Part shown: positions 51,477 through 60,119 of the stretch, one piece after another
Layout of the letters: each line of letters opens with the position of its first letter
Numbering within the stretch: the first letter of the stretch is position 1
Assembly: GCA_963699055.1 (NCBI GenBank)
Contig: CAVOTA010000001.1
Coordinates: 558,001-622,000, forward strand
From: Bog-756 sp963699055
GTDB lineage: Bacteria > Actinomycetota > Acidimicrobiia > Acidimicrobiales > RAAP-2
Reading direction: 5' to 3'
Length of the DNA stretch: 64,000 nt
Translations under genes and position numbers: made by a program
The notes under the pieces: model-generated
The model's input: the letters and a program-made list of their open reading frames with translations, nothing else
The model's database searches: none
What the model was told of the DNA's origin: nothing

Positions 51477-52733
51477 ATGGCACCACCGGTGGATGAAGCG
51501 CTCGCCAGGACGGGCGGCCTGGAGCGGTTCGACCCGTTCGAGCTGGAGGACACCGTGTCGGGGGACATCCGCGACCCCTACCCGCGGCTGGGCGAGCTCC
51601 GCCGCCAGCACCCGGTCCATTCGGGTCCGGTCGACATGGGTGAGGGCCTGCCCGACGACGACCCGTCCCGTCCGCCGCCGATCACCGTGCTGGGATTCGA
51701 CGAGGCCGTCCAGGTCCTGCGTGACAACGAGACGTACTCCTCGTCGGTCTACGAGGGGATCATGGGCCTGGTGATGGGCAAGACCATCCTGCAGATGGAC
51801 GAGCCCGAACACCGGCTGCACCGGGCGCTGGTGTCCCCGACGTTCCGCTCCAAGGTGCTCGAGCGCTGGGAGGGCGACCTCGTCCAGCGGGTGGTGGACG
51901 AGCTGATCGACGACTTCGCCGCCGAGGGCTCGGCCGATCTGGTCCAGCAGCTCACGTTCCACTTCCCGGTCCAGGTGATCGCCGAGATCCTCGGGCTGCC
52001 CCGTGCCGACTTCCCCCGGTTCCAGCGGTGGGCCGTGGAGATCACCAGCGTGGCCGCCAACTGGGACCGCGGCGTGGCCGCCTCCGAGGCGCTGCGCGAC
52101 TACTTCGCCGGCGTCGTCGAGGAGCGCCGGGCCCGTCCGGCCGACGACCTGATCAGCGACCTCCTGGCCGTGGACGTCGACGGCCGTGGGCTCGACGACG
52201 AGGAGATCTTCTCGTTCCTCCGGCTGCTGCTCCCGGCCGGGGTGGAGACCACCTACCGGGCCTCGGGCAACCTCCTCTACGGGTTGCTGACCGAGCCGGA
52301 CCAGCTGCGGGCGGTGCGTGAGGACCGGTCGCTCCTGCCCCAGGCGTTCGAGGAGACCATCCGGTGGGAGCCGCCGGTCACGGTGATCCTGCGCCGGGCC
52401 ACCACGGCGACCGAGCTCGCCGGCGTGCCCGTGGAGGAAGGCGCGGACGTCGGACTGCTGCTGGGCTCGGCCAACCGGGACGAGCGCAAGTACCAGGACC
52501 CGGACCGGTTCGACATCTTCCGGGAGTCGCGCCAGAGCCTCGGCTTCGGCTTCGGGGTCCACGTGTGCCTGGGCATGCACCTCGCCCGGATGGAGACCCG
52601 CGTGGCCGTCAACGCCCTCCTCGACCGGATGCCCGACCTCGAGCTGGCCCCGGCCCCCGGTCAGGACCTCCACATCAAGGGCATGGCGTTCCGTTCGCCG
52701 ATCGCCCTGCCCGTCAGCTTCACCGTCCGCTGA
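51477..52733 (+). CDS. Cytochrome P450
   Basis: 418 residues, ATG 51477. I-helix AGVETT (254-259), with Glu in place of the usual Asp in the acid-alcohol pair, ExxR (Glu293-Arg296) and heme loop FGFGVHVC with Cys364. The His-Val before the Cys and the AGxET helix recall CYP branches that hydroxylate terpenoid or steroid-like compounds. It needs ferredoxin and a reductase; only a ferredoxin (20258) is in the window. Followed after 39 bp by the GMC small-subunit/GMC pair, which can oxidise the alcohol formed. Confidence 0.93.
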   Translation: MAPPVDEALARTGGLERFDPFELEDTVSGDIRDPYPRLGELRRQHPVHSGPVDMGEGLPDDDPSRPPPITVLGFDEAVQVLRDNETYSSSVYEGIMGLVMGKTILQMDEPEHRLHRALVSPTFRSKVLERWEGDLVQRVVDELIDDFAAEGSADLVQQLTFHFPVQVIAEILGLPRADFPRFQRWAVEITSVAANWDRGVAASEALRDYFAGVVEERRARPADDLISDLLAVDVDGRGLDDEEIFSFLRLLLPAGVETTYRASGNLLYGLLTEPDQLRAVREDRSLLPQAFEETIRWEPPVTVILRRATTATELAGVPVEEGADVGLLLGSANRDERKYQDPDRFDIFRESRQSLGFGFGVHVCLGMHLARMETRVAVNALLDRMPDLELAPAPGQDLHIKGMAFRSPIALPVSFTVR

Positions 52734-52772
52734 GCCCGTCGGTGCCGACCGTCCAACAAGCGCCCCGGTAGG

Positions 52773-53345
52773 GTGACGCGGGTGCCGACCTGGTTGACCG
52801 ACGACGAGTTCGCCGTGCTGTCCGCCGCCTGCGACCGCGTCGTGCCGGCGACCGAGTACGGCCCCGGTGCGGTCGCCGCCGGGGTCCCCGACTACATCGA
52901 CGGGCTGCTCGGCGCGTTCACCGTGGACCCGCCCCGCATCTGGGCCGGCGGCCCCACCTCGGGACGCCACGGGGGGGACGCCGCCTTCGCCCGGTTCCAC
53001 CCGCTGTCCCCCCTGGACGAGCTGGCCTGGCGCATCCGGATCGAGGGTTCCCAGGGTCGGCCCGAGCGCGAATTCAACGGTCCGGTCGTCGGGCTCCAGG
53101 AGCGGTACCGGACCGCCCTGGCCGGTCTCGGCCCCGGGTACTGCCGGCTCGGACCCGAGGACCAGGACGCCCGCCTGGCCGCCCTCGACGGCTTCGCCGA
53201 ACTCCTCTTCCACCACTGCTGCGAGGGACTCTACGGCGCGCCGGAGTACGGGGGGAACCGCGGCGGTGCGGCGTGGACGGCGATCGACTTCGCCGGCGAT
53301 GTCCAACCCCGGGGCTGGACCGACGCCGAGGTGTCCGAGCCGTGA
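52773..53345 (+). CDS. Gluconate 2-dehydrogenase subunit 3-like protein
   Basis: 190 residues, GTG 52773 (GTG 52782 also possible). The start LTDDEFAVLSAACDRVVPATEYGPGAVAAGVPDYID is the hallmark of the gluconate 2-dehydrogenase subunit 3 family, the small partner of FAD-dependent GMC dehydrogenases. The twin-arginine leader usual for this subunit is missing, so the complex may stay in the cytoplasm. The GMC gene overlaps its stop by 4 bp (GTGA), which fits a 1:1 complex. No cytochrome c subunit gene follows. Confidence 0.85.
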   Translation: MTRVPTWLTDDEFAVLSAACDRVVPATEYGPGAVAAGVPDYIDGLLGAFTVDPPRIWAGGPTSGRHGGDAAFARFHPLSPLDELAWRIRIEGSQGRPEREFNGPVVGLQERYRTALAGLGPGYCRLGPEDQDARLAALDGFAELLFHHCCEGLYGAPEYGGNRGGAAWTAIDFAGDVQPRGWTDAEVSEP

Positions 53346-54985
53346 CCCTCGACGCCGTCATCATCGGTTCGGGACCGGGCGGGTCGGCGGCGGCCGACGT
53401 GCTCACGGCGGCGGGCTGGTCCGTCGCCGTCGTCGAGAAGGGGCGCAACCACCTCCTCGACCCCGACGACCCCACCCGTCCGGCCGCGGACTACTCGAAC
53501 GACGAGCTCAAGTTCCACACCCGGCACTTCCTGGGTCCGGACCCGCTGGTCGAGCCGCGGACCTTCCGGACCGGCGAGGAGGACGGCGACCGGCTCCACG
53601 TGGGCGAGGTGAACTCGGTGCCGTCCACCGTCGGGGGCGGAGGCACCCATGCCGACGGCAAGGTCCCCCGGTTCCTGCCCGCCGACTTCCACCTCCTGTC
53701 GGACCTCGGCCCCCAGCCCGGTGCCGAGGTGGCCGACTGGCCGATCACCTACGACGAGCTCGAGCCGTACTACGCCGAGGTGGAGCGGGCCATCGGCGTG
53801 GCCGGCCTGGACGGGGCCAACCCGTTCGCCGGTCCCCGGTCGGGTCCGTTCCCCATGCCCCCCGGCGCACCGATGTTCGGCGCCGTCCGGTCGGTGGCGG
53901 CCGCCGAGCGCCTGGGGTACCACCCCTACCCGGCGCCGACGGCGGCCAACAGCGTGCCCTACGACGGGCGACCGGCCTGCAACAACTGCGGGTTCTGTGC
54001 GTTCTTCGGCTGCCCGATCCACGCCAAGGGCGACCCGGTCGCCCTGCTGGTCCGGGCCATGGCCACCGGCCGCATGGAGCTCCTGGCCGAGACGTTCGTG
54101 TCGCGGATCCGGTTCGAGGGACGTCGGGCCACCGGGGTGGAGCTGGTCGGTCCCGACGGGTCGACCCGGTTCCTGGCCGCCCGTCACGTGGTGGTGGCCG
54201 CCGGGGCCATCGAGACCCCCCGCCTCCTGCTCCTGTCCGACGTCGAGCACCCGGCGCTCGGCAGGTACCTGATGGTCCACTTCCAGACCATCGTGGCGGG
54301 GGGCATGCCCTTCCGGACCTACGCGGAGCGCGGCCGGTCGGTGACCCATGTCCACGACGACATGATCGTGGGCGACGAGCTGTCCCGTCGGGCGGCCGCC
54401 GACGCCGGACTGCCCTGGCTCCGCGGGGGCCTGGTCGAGCACGCCGGCGCGGCGATGCCGATCATGGAGGCCAAGCACTACCCACCGGGCGCCGCCCACA
54501 ACCGGCTGATGGCCGACTCACCCATCCGCAAGCAGCTGTGGGCCTTCACCATGCAGGGCGAGGACCTGCCCTATGCCGGGAACCGGGTCGACCTCGACCC
54601 GTCGGTCCGTGACGCCCGGGGGTTCCCCGTGGCGCGGGTCACCTACCGACCCGGGCGCCACGAGCGCGTGGCCCACGAGCACTTCGGGCCCCGGCTGGCC
54701 GACATCCTGAAGGAGATGGGGGCCGGATGGACGGCGGTGACCTCGTCCCCGGGACGGGGCAACGCCGGGTTCACCCCGGACTCGGTACCCGAGAGCCGGC
54801 ACAACATGGGCACGACGCGGATGGGGACGGACCCGGCGACCTCGGTCACCGACCCGTTCGGCCGCCTGCACGCCTACGACAACGTGGTGGTGGCCGACTC
54901 CTCGGTGTTCGTGACCTCGACCGGCTACGGCCCCACCCTGACCCTGGCCACCCTGTCGGCCCGGGCCGCCCGTCACCTGGTATGA
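53342..54985 (+). CDS. GMC-family FAD oxidoreductase with Cys cluster
   Basis: 547 residues, GTG 53342. FAD-binding IGSGPGG (8-14), GGGGTHADGK, and the C-terminal HNMGTTRMGTDP and NVVVADSSVFVTSTG regions place it in the gluconate/alcohol dehydrogenase group of GMC enzymes. A CNNCGFCAFFGC element (Cys213, 216, 219, 224) resembles the [3Fe-4S] cysteines reported for FAD-glucose dehydrogenase, so electrons may leave through an Fe-S cluster instead of going to O2. It likely oxidises the alcohol formed by the neighbouring P450. Confidence 0.9.
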   Translation: MTLDAVIIGSGPGGSAAADVLTAAGWSVAVVEKGRNHLLDPDDPTRPAADYSNDELKFHTRHFLGPDPLVEPRTFRTGEEDGDRLHVGEVNSVPSTVGGGGTHADGKVPRFLPADFHLLSDLGPQPGAEVADWPITYDELEPYYAEVERAIGVAGLDGANPFAGPRSGPFPMPPGAPMFGAVRSVAAAERLGYHPYPAPTAANSVPYDGRPACNNCGFCAFFGCPIHAKGDPVALLVRAMATGRMELLAETFVSRIRFEGRRATGVELVGPDGSTRFLAARHVVVAAGAIETPRLLLLSDVEHPALGRYLMVHFQTIVAGGMPFRTYAERGRSVTHVHDDMIVGDELSRRAAADAGLPWLRGGLVEHAGAAMPIMEAKHYPPGAAHNRLMADSPIRKQLWAFTMQGEDLPYAGNRVDLDPSVRDARGFPVARVTYRPGRHERVAHEHFGPRLADILKEMGAGWTAVTSSPGRGNAGFTPDSVPESRHNMGTTRMGTDPATSVTDPFGRLHAYDNVVVADSSVFVTSTGYGPTLTLATLSARAARHLV

Positions 54986-54988
54986 CGT

Positions 54989-55014
54989 CGGCCGCCGCCC
55001 GGAGGGCGCGGCCG
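54989..55014. terminator. Strong hairpin between convergent genes
   Basis: CGGCCGC (54989-54995) pairs with GCGGCCG (55008-55014). A bulged C and an inner GCCC/GGGC stem with a GGA loop extend it to 11 bp. It lies in the 39-bp gap between the GMC and thiolase-like genes. No T-tract, but the best hairpin in the window. Confidence 0.6.
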
Positions 55015-55024
55015 GGACCGGCGG

Positions 55025-56260
55025 TCAGCCGAGGCCGCGGGTGAGCAGGAGCGACCCGGCGATCGGGCCGCCGCCGTTGCTGACGGCGGCCACCTCGGGT
55101 GGCCCGCCCCGGTCCGTCACCACCTGGCGGGCGCCGCCGTCACCGCGCAGCTGGACGCACGCCTCGTGGATGAGCCCGAAGCCGTGGAGGCGGCCGCCGG
55201 AGAGCTGGCCGCCGGCGGTGTTCAGCGGCAGCGCGCCCGAGCGGCTGATGGTCCGGCCGTCCTCGACGAAGGCCCCGCTCTCGCCCCGACCGCAGAATCC
55301 GAGCGCCTCGAGCCACACCAGGGCCAGGACGGAGAACCCGTCGTAGAGCTGGGCGACGTCGACGTCGGCGGGGCGCAGGTCCGTCCGCTCCCACATCGAG
55401 GCGCCGGCGTCCCGGGCCGCCATCGTCGTCATGTCGTCGAACTGGTCCCAGCTGGGACGGCCCCGGAGCGCCGTGCCCACCGCGTTGACGTGGCAGACGG
55501 GATGGGGCACGTCGGGGGCGTGGTCCCGGTGGGACACCACCAGGGCGGTCGACCCGTCGCTGGGGGCGTCGCAGTCGAACAGGCACAGCGGGGTCGAGAT
55601 CATGCGGGCGTCGAGGTAGCCGGCCAGGTCCATCGGGTCCCGGTAGATGGCCGACGGGTTGTCGGCGGCGTTGCGGCGGGCGTTGAGCGCGACCTGGGCC
55701 AGCTGCTCGCGGGTGAGCCCGAACTCGTGCATCCGGCGCTGGGCGACCAGGGCGATCCAGTTGACGGCGGAGACCGCGCCGAAGGGGAGCGTCCACTGGA
55801 GGAAGCCGGAGAAGCGCGGCACGCCACCACCCCCGTCACCACCCCCCCCGCCGATGCCCTGGCGCCCCCCGGTCCCCTGGGCGGTCGACTCGGTCACGGT
55901 GCGGTACACGAGCACGTGGCGGGCGAGTCCGGCCCCGACGGCCAGGCAGGCGGCGATCAGCGCCCGCATCTGTCCGGGACCCTCGCCACCCCCGTCGTGC
56001 CAGTCGAGGCGGAGCCGGAGGGCGTCCTGGACCTCGGGCGTGGTCGGTCCGGCGAACCCCGGGGTGCCCGTGCCCATGCCGGGGTAGGTGGCCAGGCCGT
56101 CGATGTCGTCCCGGGTGAGTCCGGCATCGGCCACCGCGGCCAGGCAGGCGTCGAGGGTGAGGTCGAGCCCGGTGCGCCCGAGCCGGCGCCCCACGGCCGA
56201 CTGCCCGATGCCCGAGATGACCGCCCGCCGTTCGAGGGGTTGCTCCGACCGGGCGCTCAC
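55025..56260 (-). CDS. Thiolase-like protein (Ltp2-type aldolase candidate)
   Basis: 411 residues; GTG 56260 overlaps the DUF35 stop by 4 bp. Thiolase-fold strands are clear (VISGIGQSAVGRR, VAQLYDGFSVLALVWLEALGFCGRGESGAF, LPLNTAGGQLSGG, GLIHEACVQLRG). No nucleophilic Cys occurs at the normal place, and a Tyr-Asp (LYDGFS) takes over, as in SCP-x/Ltp2 lyases. Ltp2 with its DUF35 partner ChsH2 cleaves the side chain from 17-hydroxy steroid CoA esters by retro-aldol chemistry. A Gly-rich insert (about 130-143) is unusual. Confidence 0.85.
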   Translation of the reverse strand: MSARSEQPLERRAVISGIGQSAVGRRLGRTGLDLTLDACLAAVADAGLTRDDIDGLATYPGMGTGTPGFAGPTTPEVQDALRLRLDWHDGGGEGPGQMRALIAACLAVGAGLARHVLVYRTVTESTAQGTGGRQGIGGGGGDGGGGVPRFSGFLQWTLPFGAVSAVNWIALVAQRRMHEFGLTREQLAQVALNARRNAADNPSAIYRDPMDLAGYLDARMISTPLCLFDCDAPSDGSTALVVSHRDHAPDVPHPVCHVNAVGTALRGRPSWDQFDDMTTMAARDAGASMWERTDLRPADVDVAQLYDGFSVLALVWLEALGFCGRGESGAFVEDGRTISRSGALPLNTAGGQLSGGRLHGFGLIHEACVQLRGDGGARQVVTDRGGPPEVAAVSNGGGPIAGSLLLTRGLG

Positions 56261-56703
56261 CGGTGGTCCCCGTCCGCCGGCCGGAACAGCGGGAGGTAGA
56301 CGTCGTCGTGGTGGTCGAACACGACCTCCACCGCCATGCCGGCGTGGACCGCGTCGGGTGCCACGTCCACCAGGTTGGTGGTGAGGCGCACCCGGTCGTC
56401 CTCCTCGATGGCCACCAGGCCGATGAGGTAGGGCCCGCTGCCCGGGATCCACTCCTGGACGTTGCAGGTGTGGGCCACCACGGTGGCCCGCCCGCTGACC
56501 GCCTCGGGGGCGAGCTCGGTGGAGAGGCAGTCGGGGCACCGGGGCGCGGGTGGATGGACGATGGTGCGGCACGCGGTGCACCGGAGGAAGCGGAGCCGCC
56601 CGTCGGCACCGCTGGTCCAGAAGAACTCGTTCTCCGGTTCGAGCCGGGGCAGCAGCCGCAGGGCGGGCCCGCGGGCCGGCACCGGCGGTCCGGCGTCAGG
56701 CAC
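56257..56703 (-). CDS. DUF35 OB-fold/zinc-ribbon protein (ChsH2-like)
   Basis: 148 residues, GTG 56703. N-terminal rubredoxin-like zinc ribbon Cys42-x2-Cys45 ... Cys56-x2-Cys59, then an OB-fold (VVAHTCNVQEW ... LIGLVAIEEDDRVRLTTNLVDV). DUF35 proteins form complexes with thiolase-like enzymes and are needed for their activity. The overlapping start of the thiolase-like gene is the usual gene pair. Lies 9 bp after the hydroxyacid dehydrogenase gene on the same strand. Confidence 0.9.
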   Translation of the reverse strand: MPDAGPPVPARGPALRLLPRLEPENEFFWTSGADGRLRFLRCTACRTIVHPPAPRCPDCLSTELAPEAVSGRATVVAHTCNVQEWIPGSGPYLIGLVAIEEDDRVRLTTNLVDVAPDAVHAGMAVEVVFDHHDDVYLPLFRPADGDHR

Positions 56704-56712
56704 GGGTCGCCG

Positions 56713-57699
56713 TCACCGGCGGTCCAGGACGTCGGGGTTGACGATGTGCAGGGGACGGGCGCCGGCCAGCAGCCGGCACAGGTCCTCGGCGATGATCCGC
56801 GTGTGGTTGGCCTCCGTGTCGTAGGTGGCACCGCCGATGTGGGGGGTGAGCACCACCGAGGGAAGAGTGCACAGGGGATGGTCCGGGGCCAGGAACTCGC
56901 CCTCGAAGTGGTCGAGGCCGGCGGCCGACACCTGGCCCGACGTCAGTGCCGCCACCAATGCGTCGGTGTCGTGGAGGGCGGCGCGCGCCGAGTTGAGGAA
57001 GACCACCCCGGGACGCATGGCGGCGAACTGGTCGGGGCCGATCATGCCGGTGGTCTCGGGGGTGACGGGCGCGTGGAGCGACACCACGTCGGCGCGCTCG
57101 AGCAGCTCGTCGAGCCCGACGGTGGGCTCGTCGGCGTAGGGGTCGTAGGCGATGACCTCCATGCCGAGCCCCCGCAGTCGCCACCGCAGCGCCCGGGCCA
57201 CGGCGCCGAGACCCACCAGTCCGACGGTGCGGCCGGCCAGCTCCCAGGCCCGGAACCGCTGGTAGGGGATGGTCCCGTCCTTGTAGATGTCCCCCCGGCG
57301 CACGTCGGCGTCGGCGTCGATCACCTGGCGGGTGGCGCCGAACAGGAGGGCCACCGTCAACTCGGCGACGGCGTCGGCGTTGCGCCCCGGCGCCCGGAGG
57401 ACGGGGACACCCGCCTCGGTCGCGGCGGCGACGTCGACATTGGTGGGGTCGCCCCGGCAGCTGCACACGGCCACCAGCGGGAGCTCGAAGAGTGGGCCGG
57501 CGCACCGGTCGCTCTCCACCACGGCGATGGTGGCCCCTTCGTCGCCCATCCGGTCGGCCAGCTGCTGGGCGTCGTAGATCCGCAGCGTCGGCTGGTCGAG
57601 CCACGAGTCGAGGGTGAGGTCGGCCAGGTCGTGGAGCAGATCCAGCCCGGGGCCACGCACGGCCGCGGTGACCAGCGCCTTGGGTCGTGCGTTCGGCAT
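56713..57699 (-). CDS. D-isomer-specific 2-hydroxyacid dehydrogenase
   Basis: 328 residues from ATG 57699. NAD-binding GLGAVA (163-168), Arg239 (NSARAAL), Glu at 266/268 (LDHFEGEF) and His287 (TPHIGG) give the complete active-site triad. It interconverts a D-2-hydroxyacid and 2-oxoacid. The missing final glycine of GxGxxG (Ala168) is tolerated in the family. First gene of an operon with the DUF35/thiolase-like pair; it could handle the 2-oxo- or hydroxyacid fragment released by that aldolase, or be phosphoglycerate-dehydrogenase-like. Confidence 0.87.
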   Translation of the reverse strand: MPNARPKALVTAAVRGPGLDLLHDLADLTLDSWLDQPTLRIYDAQQLADRMGDEGATIAVVESDRCAGPLFELPLVAVCSCRGDPTNVDVAAATEAGVPVLRAPGRNADAVAELTVALLFGATRQVIDADADVRRGDIYKDGTIPYQRFRAWELAGRTVGLVGLGAVARALRWRLRGLGMEVIAYDPYADEPTVGLDELLERADVVSLHAPVTPETTGMIGPDQFAAMRPGVVFLNSARAALHDTDALVAALTSGQVSAAGLDHFEGEFLAPDHPLCTLPSVVLTPHIGGATYDTEANHTRIIAEDLCRLLAGARPLHIVNPDVLDRR

Positions 57700-57770
57700 A
57701 CGTTCGCCCTCTCCCCTGGGTAGCGTTCTGACCGACCGGGACAGTACCACCGACCCGAGGAGGCCGACCC

Positions 57771-59234
57771 ATCCCAGCGCACCCAGACGAGCAGGAACGA
57801 CCCGCGGCGGACCGCCCGCCCGGCGACCGGTGCACCATCGGGATCGACGTCGGGACCACGGCGGTCAAGGCCGTGGCGGTGGACGGCGACGGTCGGGTGC
57901 TCGCCCGGGCCCGGGTCCCGCACCGGGTGATCACGCCCACACCGGACGTGCTCGAACACGACGCGCTGCGGGCCTGGCGCCACGGGCCCCGTCGCGCCCT
58001 GGCCCGGGTGGCGGCGGCGCTCGACGGCCCCGCCGCCGGCGTGGTGGTCTCGTCGATGGTCCCGTCCATCACCGCCGTGGACCGGCGGGGCATCCCCCGG
58101 CTGCCCGGCCTGCTCTACGGCGACGTCCGGGGCCGGGACGACGGACCCGACGGTCCGAGGGCCCGGCCCGCCGAGCACGGCGGGGAGCGCGAGGAGGGGC
58201 GACGGATGCTGGCCTGGGCGGCGGCGGAGCTGCCGGGGGCGGCCGGCTACTGGCCGTGCCAGGCCGTCGCCACCCATGCGCTGTGCGGCGTCCCCGGCGT
58301 CGACTCGGCCACCGCCACCTCGTTCGGGAGCCTGCTGCGCGGCGGGCGCTGGGACCGTGACGTGCTCGCCGCCCTGGGCCTGTCGGAACGTCAGGTGTCG
58401 ACCGTCGTCCCGCTCGGACAGCCGGCCGGAACGGTCCCGGGCACGCCCACCCTGGTCGGCGGGGGATCGATCGACGCGTTCTGCGAGCAGATCGTGTCGG
58501 GGGCGGTCCAGCCGGGCGACGTGCTGGTCATCTTCGGGGCGACCCTCGTCGTCTGGGTCGTCGCCGAGGAGTGGGTGGAGGTCGAGGGGCTCACCTCGTT
58601 CCCGAGTACGGTCCCGGACCGGTTCCTGATCGGCGGCCCGAGCAACGCCGGCGCCCTCTTCGTGGACTGGGCCCGTACCCTGACCGGCGGCGCCCGCCGG
58701 CGTGCCGGCGCCCCGGGCGGCGCCGGTACCGGTACCGGTACCGGAGTGCGTCCCGGGGACCCCGCCCGGGTCCCGGTCTGGCTCCCGTACCTGCGGGGGG
58801 AGCGCACGCCGTTCCACGACCCGCGGCTGCAGGCAAGCCTGCACGGGTTGGACATCGCCCACGACCCCGACGCCGTGGTGCGCGCCGCGCACGAGGCCTC
58901 CGGCTTCGTCGTCCGCCGGCTGGTGGAGCGGTCGGGTGTGCGGGCCCGACGCGTGGTGGCCACCGGCGGGGGATCGCGCTCGGTCGCCTGGATGCAGGCG
59001 GTGGCCGATGCCACCGGGCTCCCCGTCGACACGGTGGCGGTCCCCGAGGGTGCCGCCCTCGGTGCCGCCTTCCTGGCCCGGCTGGTGTCCGGACTGGAGT
59101 CGGACTTCCAGGCCTCGGGGGCGTGGGCCCGGACGGGCCGTCGCATCGAGCCGGACCCGGCATGGGCGGCGGCCGCCGACCGGCGGTTCCTCCGGTTCGA
59201 CGCGCTGGGCCCGGGGGCGGACGTGACCGGCTAG
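57771..59234 (+). CDS. FGGY-family carbohydrate kinase with no canonical start codon
   Basis: The essential N-terminal phosphate motif IGIDVGTTAVKAV lies before the first usual in-frame start (GTG 57873), and no ATG, GTG, TTG or CTG occurs in frame between the stop at 57729-57731 and that point. AGGAGG (57758-57763) stands 7 bp before an in-frame ATC at 57771, which is proposed as a near-cognate AUC start (487 residues); starting at GTG 57873 would remove the motif. Further FGGY elements: WLPYLRGERTPFHD, VVATGGGSRSVAWMQAVAD (ATP site), PEGAALGAAFLA. Probably phosphorylates a sugar or polyol. Divergent from the 2-hydroxyacid dehydrogenase. Confidence 0.8.
   Translation: MPAHPDEQERPAADRPPGDRCTIGIDVGTTAVKAVAVDGDGRVLARARVPHRVITPTPDVLEHDALRAWRHGPRRALARVAAALDGPAAGVVVSSMVPSITAVDRRGIPRLPGLLYGDVRGRDDGPDGPRARPAEHGGEREEGRRMLAWAAAELPGAAGYWPCQAVATHALCGVPGVDSATATSFGSLLRGGRWDRDVLAALGLSERQVSTVVPLGQPAGTVPGTPTLVGGGSIDAFCEQIVSGAVQPGDVLVIFGATLVVWVVAEEWVEVEGLTSFPSTVPDRFLIGGPSNAGALFVDWARTLTGGARRRAGAPGGAGTGTGTGVRPGDPARVPVWLPYLRGERTPFHDPRLQASLHGLDIAHDPDAVVRAAHEASGFVVRRLVERSGVRARRVVATGGGSRSVAWMQAVADATGLPVDTVAVPEGAALGAAFLARLVSGLESDFQASGAWARTGRRIEPDPAWAAAADRRFLRFDALGPGADVTG
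58725..58742. repeat. Triple GGTACC repeat inside the kinase gene
   Basis: Three tandem GGTACC units coding for alternating Gly-Thr in an Ala/Gly-rich loop, likely length-variable by slippage in units that keep frame. Confidence 0.6.
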
Positions 59235-59240
59235 GTCGGA

Positions 59241-59253
59241 CCCGCCCGGCGGG
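59241..59253. terminator. Short GC hairpin between convergent genes
   Basis: CCCGC-CCG-GCGGG just after the kinase stop, in the 58-bp convergent gap to the SDR gene. Confidence 0.4.
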
Positions 59254-59292
59254 GGACCGGCTCGCCGGCGTCGTGCCGGAGGGCGAGGACCG

Positions 59293-60069
59293 TCACCCGG
59301 TCCCGTCCGGTGCGCGGTCGGCCATGGCCGCCATGGCCGCCACGAACCCGTCGAAGTCCTTGGTCTTCATCTCCACCACGGCGCGCATGTCCGGGAGGTA
59401 GTGCTCGAAGCGGGGGCTGTCGACGGCGGCCAGGATCCCGGCGGCCACCTCCTCGGCCGGCACCAGCGGTCCGTCGTAGTCCGGCGGGTCGTTGTCGGGC
59501 TGGTCCCAGATCTCGGTGTCGATGGCACCGGGCAGGACGAGGCGCACGTCGACCCCGGTACCGACCAGGTCGGCGGCCAGCGACTCGCTCCAGCCGGCGA
59601 GGGCGAACTTCGAGGCGCAGTAGGCCGCCTCGTGGGTGATCCCGAGGCGGCCCCCCAGGCTGGAGACGTTGACGATGGTGCCGGACCCGCGCTCGAGCAG
59701 GCGCGGCAGGAGGGCGAGGGTGATGGCCACCGGCGACAGGTAGTTGACGGTCATGGCCCGTTCGACCTCGGCCAGCGTCAGGTGCTCCGCCCTCCGGCGC
59801 AGCGGGATCCCGGCGTTGTTGACGACCACGTCGATCGGACCGAGCTGGTCCCACACGGCCAGGGCCAGCTCGGCGGCGGATGCGGGATCGGACAGGTCGG
59901 CCGCCCACCACCGCGAGCCGGGTGCGCCGATCCGGCAGTCGGCGGTGACCTCCTCGAGCCGGTCGGCGCGGCGGGCCACCAGTGCGACGGTCGTGCCCGC
60001 CGCCGCGAACAGGCGCGCCGTGGCGGCACCGATGCCGGACGAGGCGCCCGTGACCAGTGCCGTGGTCAC
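59293..60069 (-). CDS. Short-chain dehydrogenase/reductase
   Basis: 258 residues from GTG 60069, preceded by GGGGGGA; GTG 60081 is an alternative. TGASSGIG (7-14), ARRADR after strand 2 (NADP-type), NNAGIPLRRR, SS at the catalytic serine and YCASK. It is a close relative of the SDR at 45125. The C-terminal segment HYLPDMRAVVEMKTKDFDGFVAAMAAMA is unlike ordinary SDR ends and forms an extra helix, also present in weaker form in the 45125 protein. Substrate unknown. Confidence 0.85.
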   Translation of the reverse strand: MTTALVTGASSGIGAATARLFAAAGTTVALVARRADRLEEVTADCRIGAPGSRWWAADLSDPASAAELALAVWDQLGPIDVVVNNAGIPLRRRAEHLTLAEVERAMTVNYLSPVAITLALLPRLLERGSGTIVNVSSLGGRLGITHEAAYCASKFALAGWSESLAADLVGTGVDVRLVLPGAIDTEIWDQPDNDPPDYDGPLVPAEEVAAGILAAVDSPRFEHYLPDMRAVVEMKTKDFDGFVAAMAAMADRAPDGTG

Positions 60070-60119
60070 CGGTCCCCCCACCCGGCCGCGGTCACCGGCA
60101 CCTCCACCGGAGGGGACGG

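Noticed and set aside
58725..58742. Regulatory KpnI-like repeat related to the 33051 duplication
   Set aside because: It is an in-frame coding Gly-Thr repeat. The shared GGTACC is likely coincidence in G+C-rich DNA.
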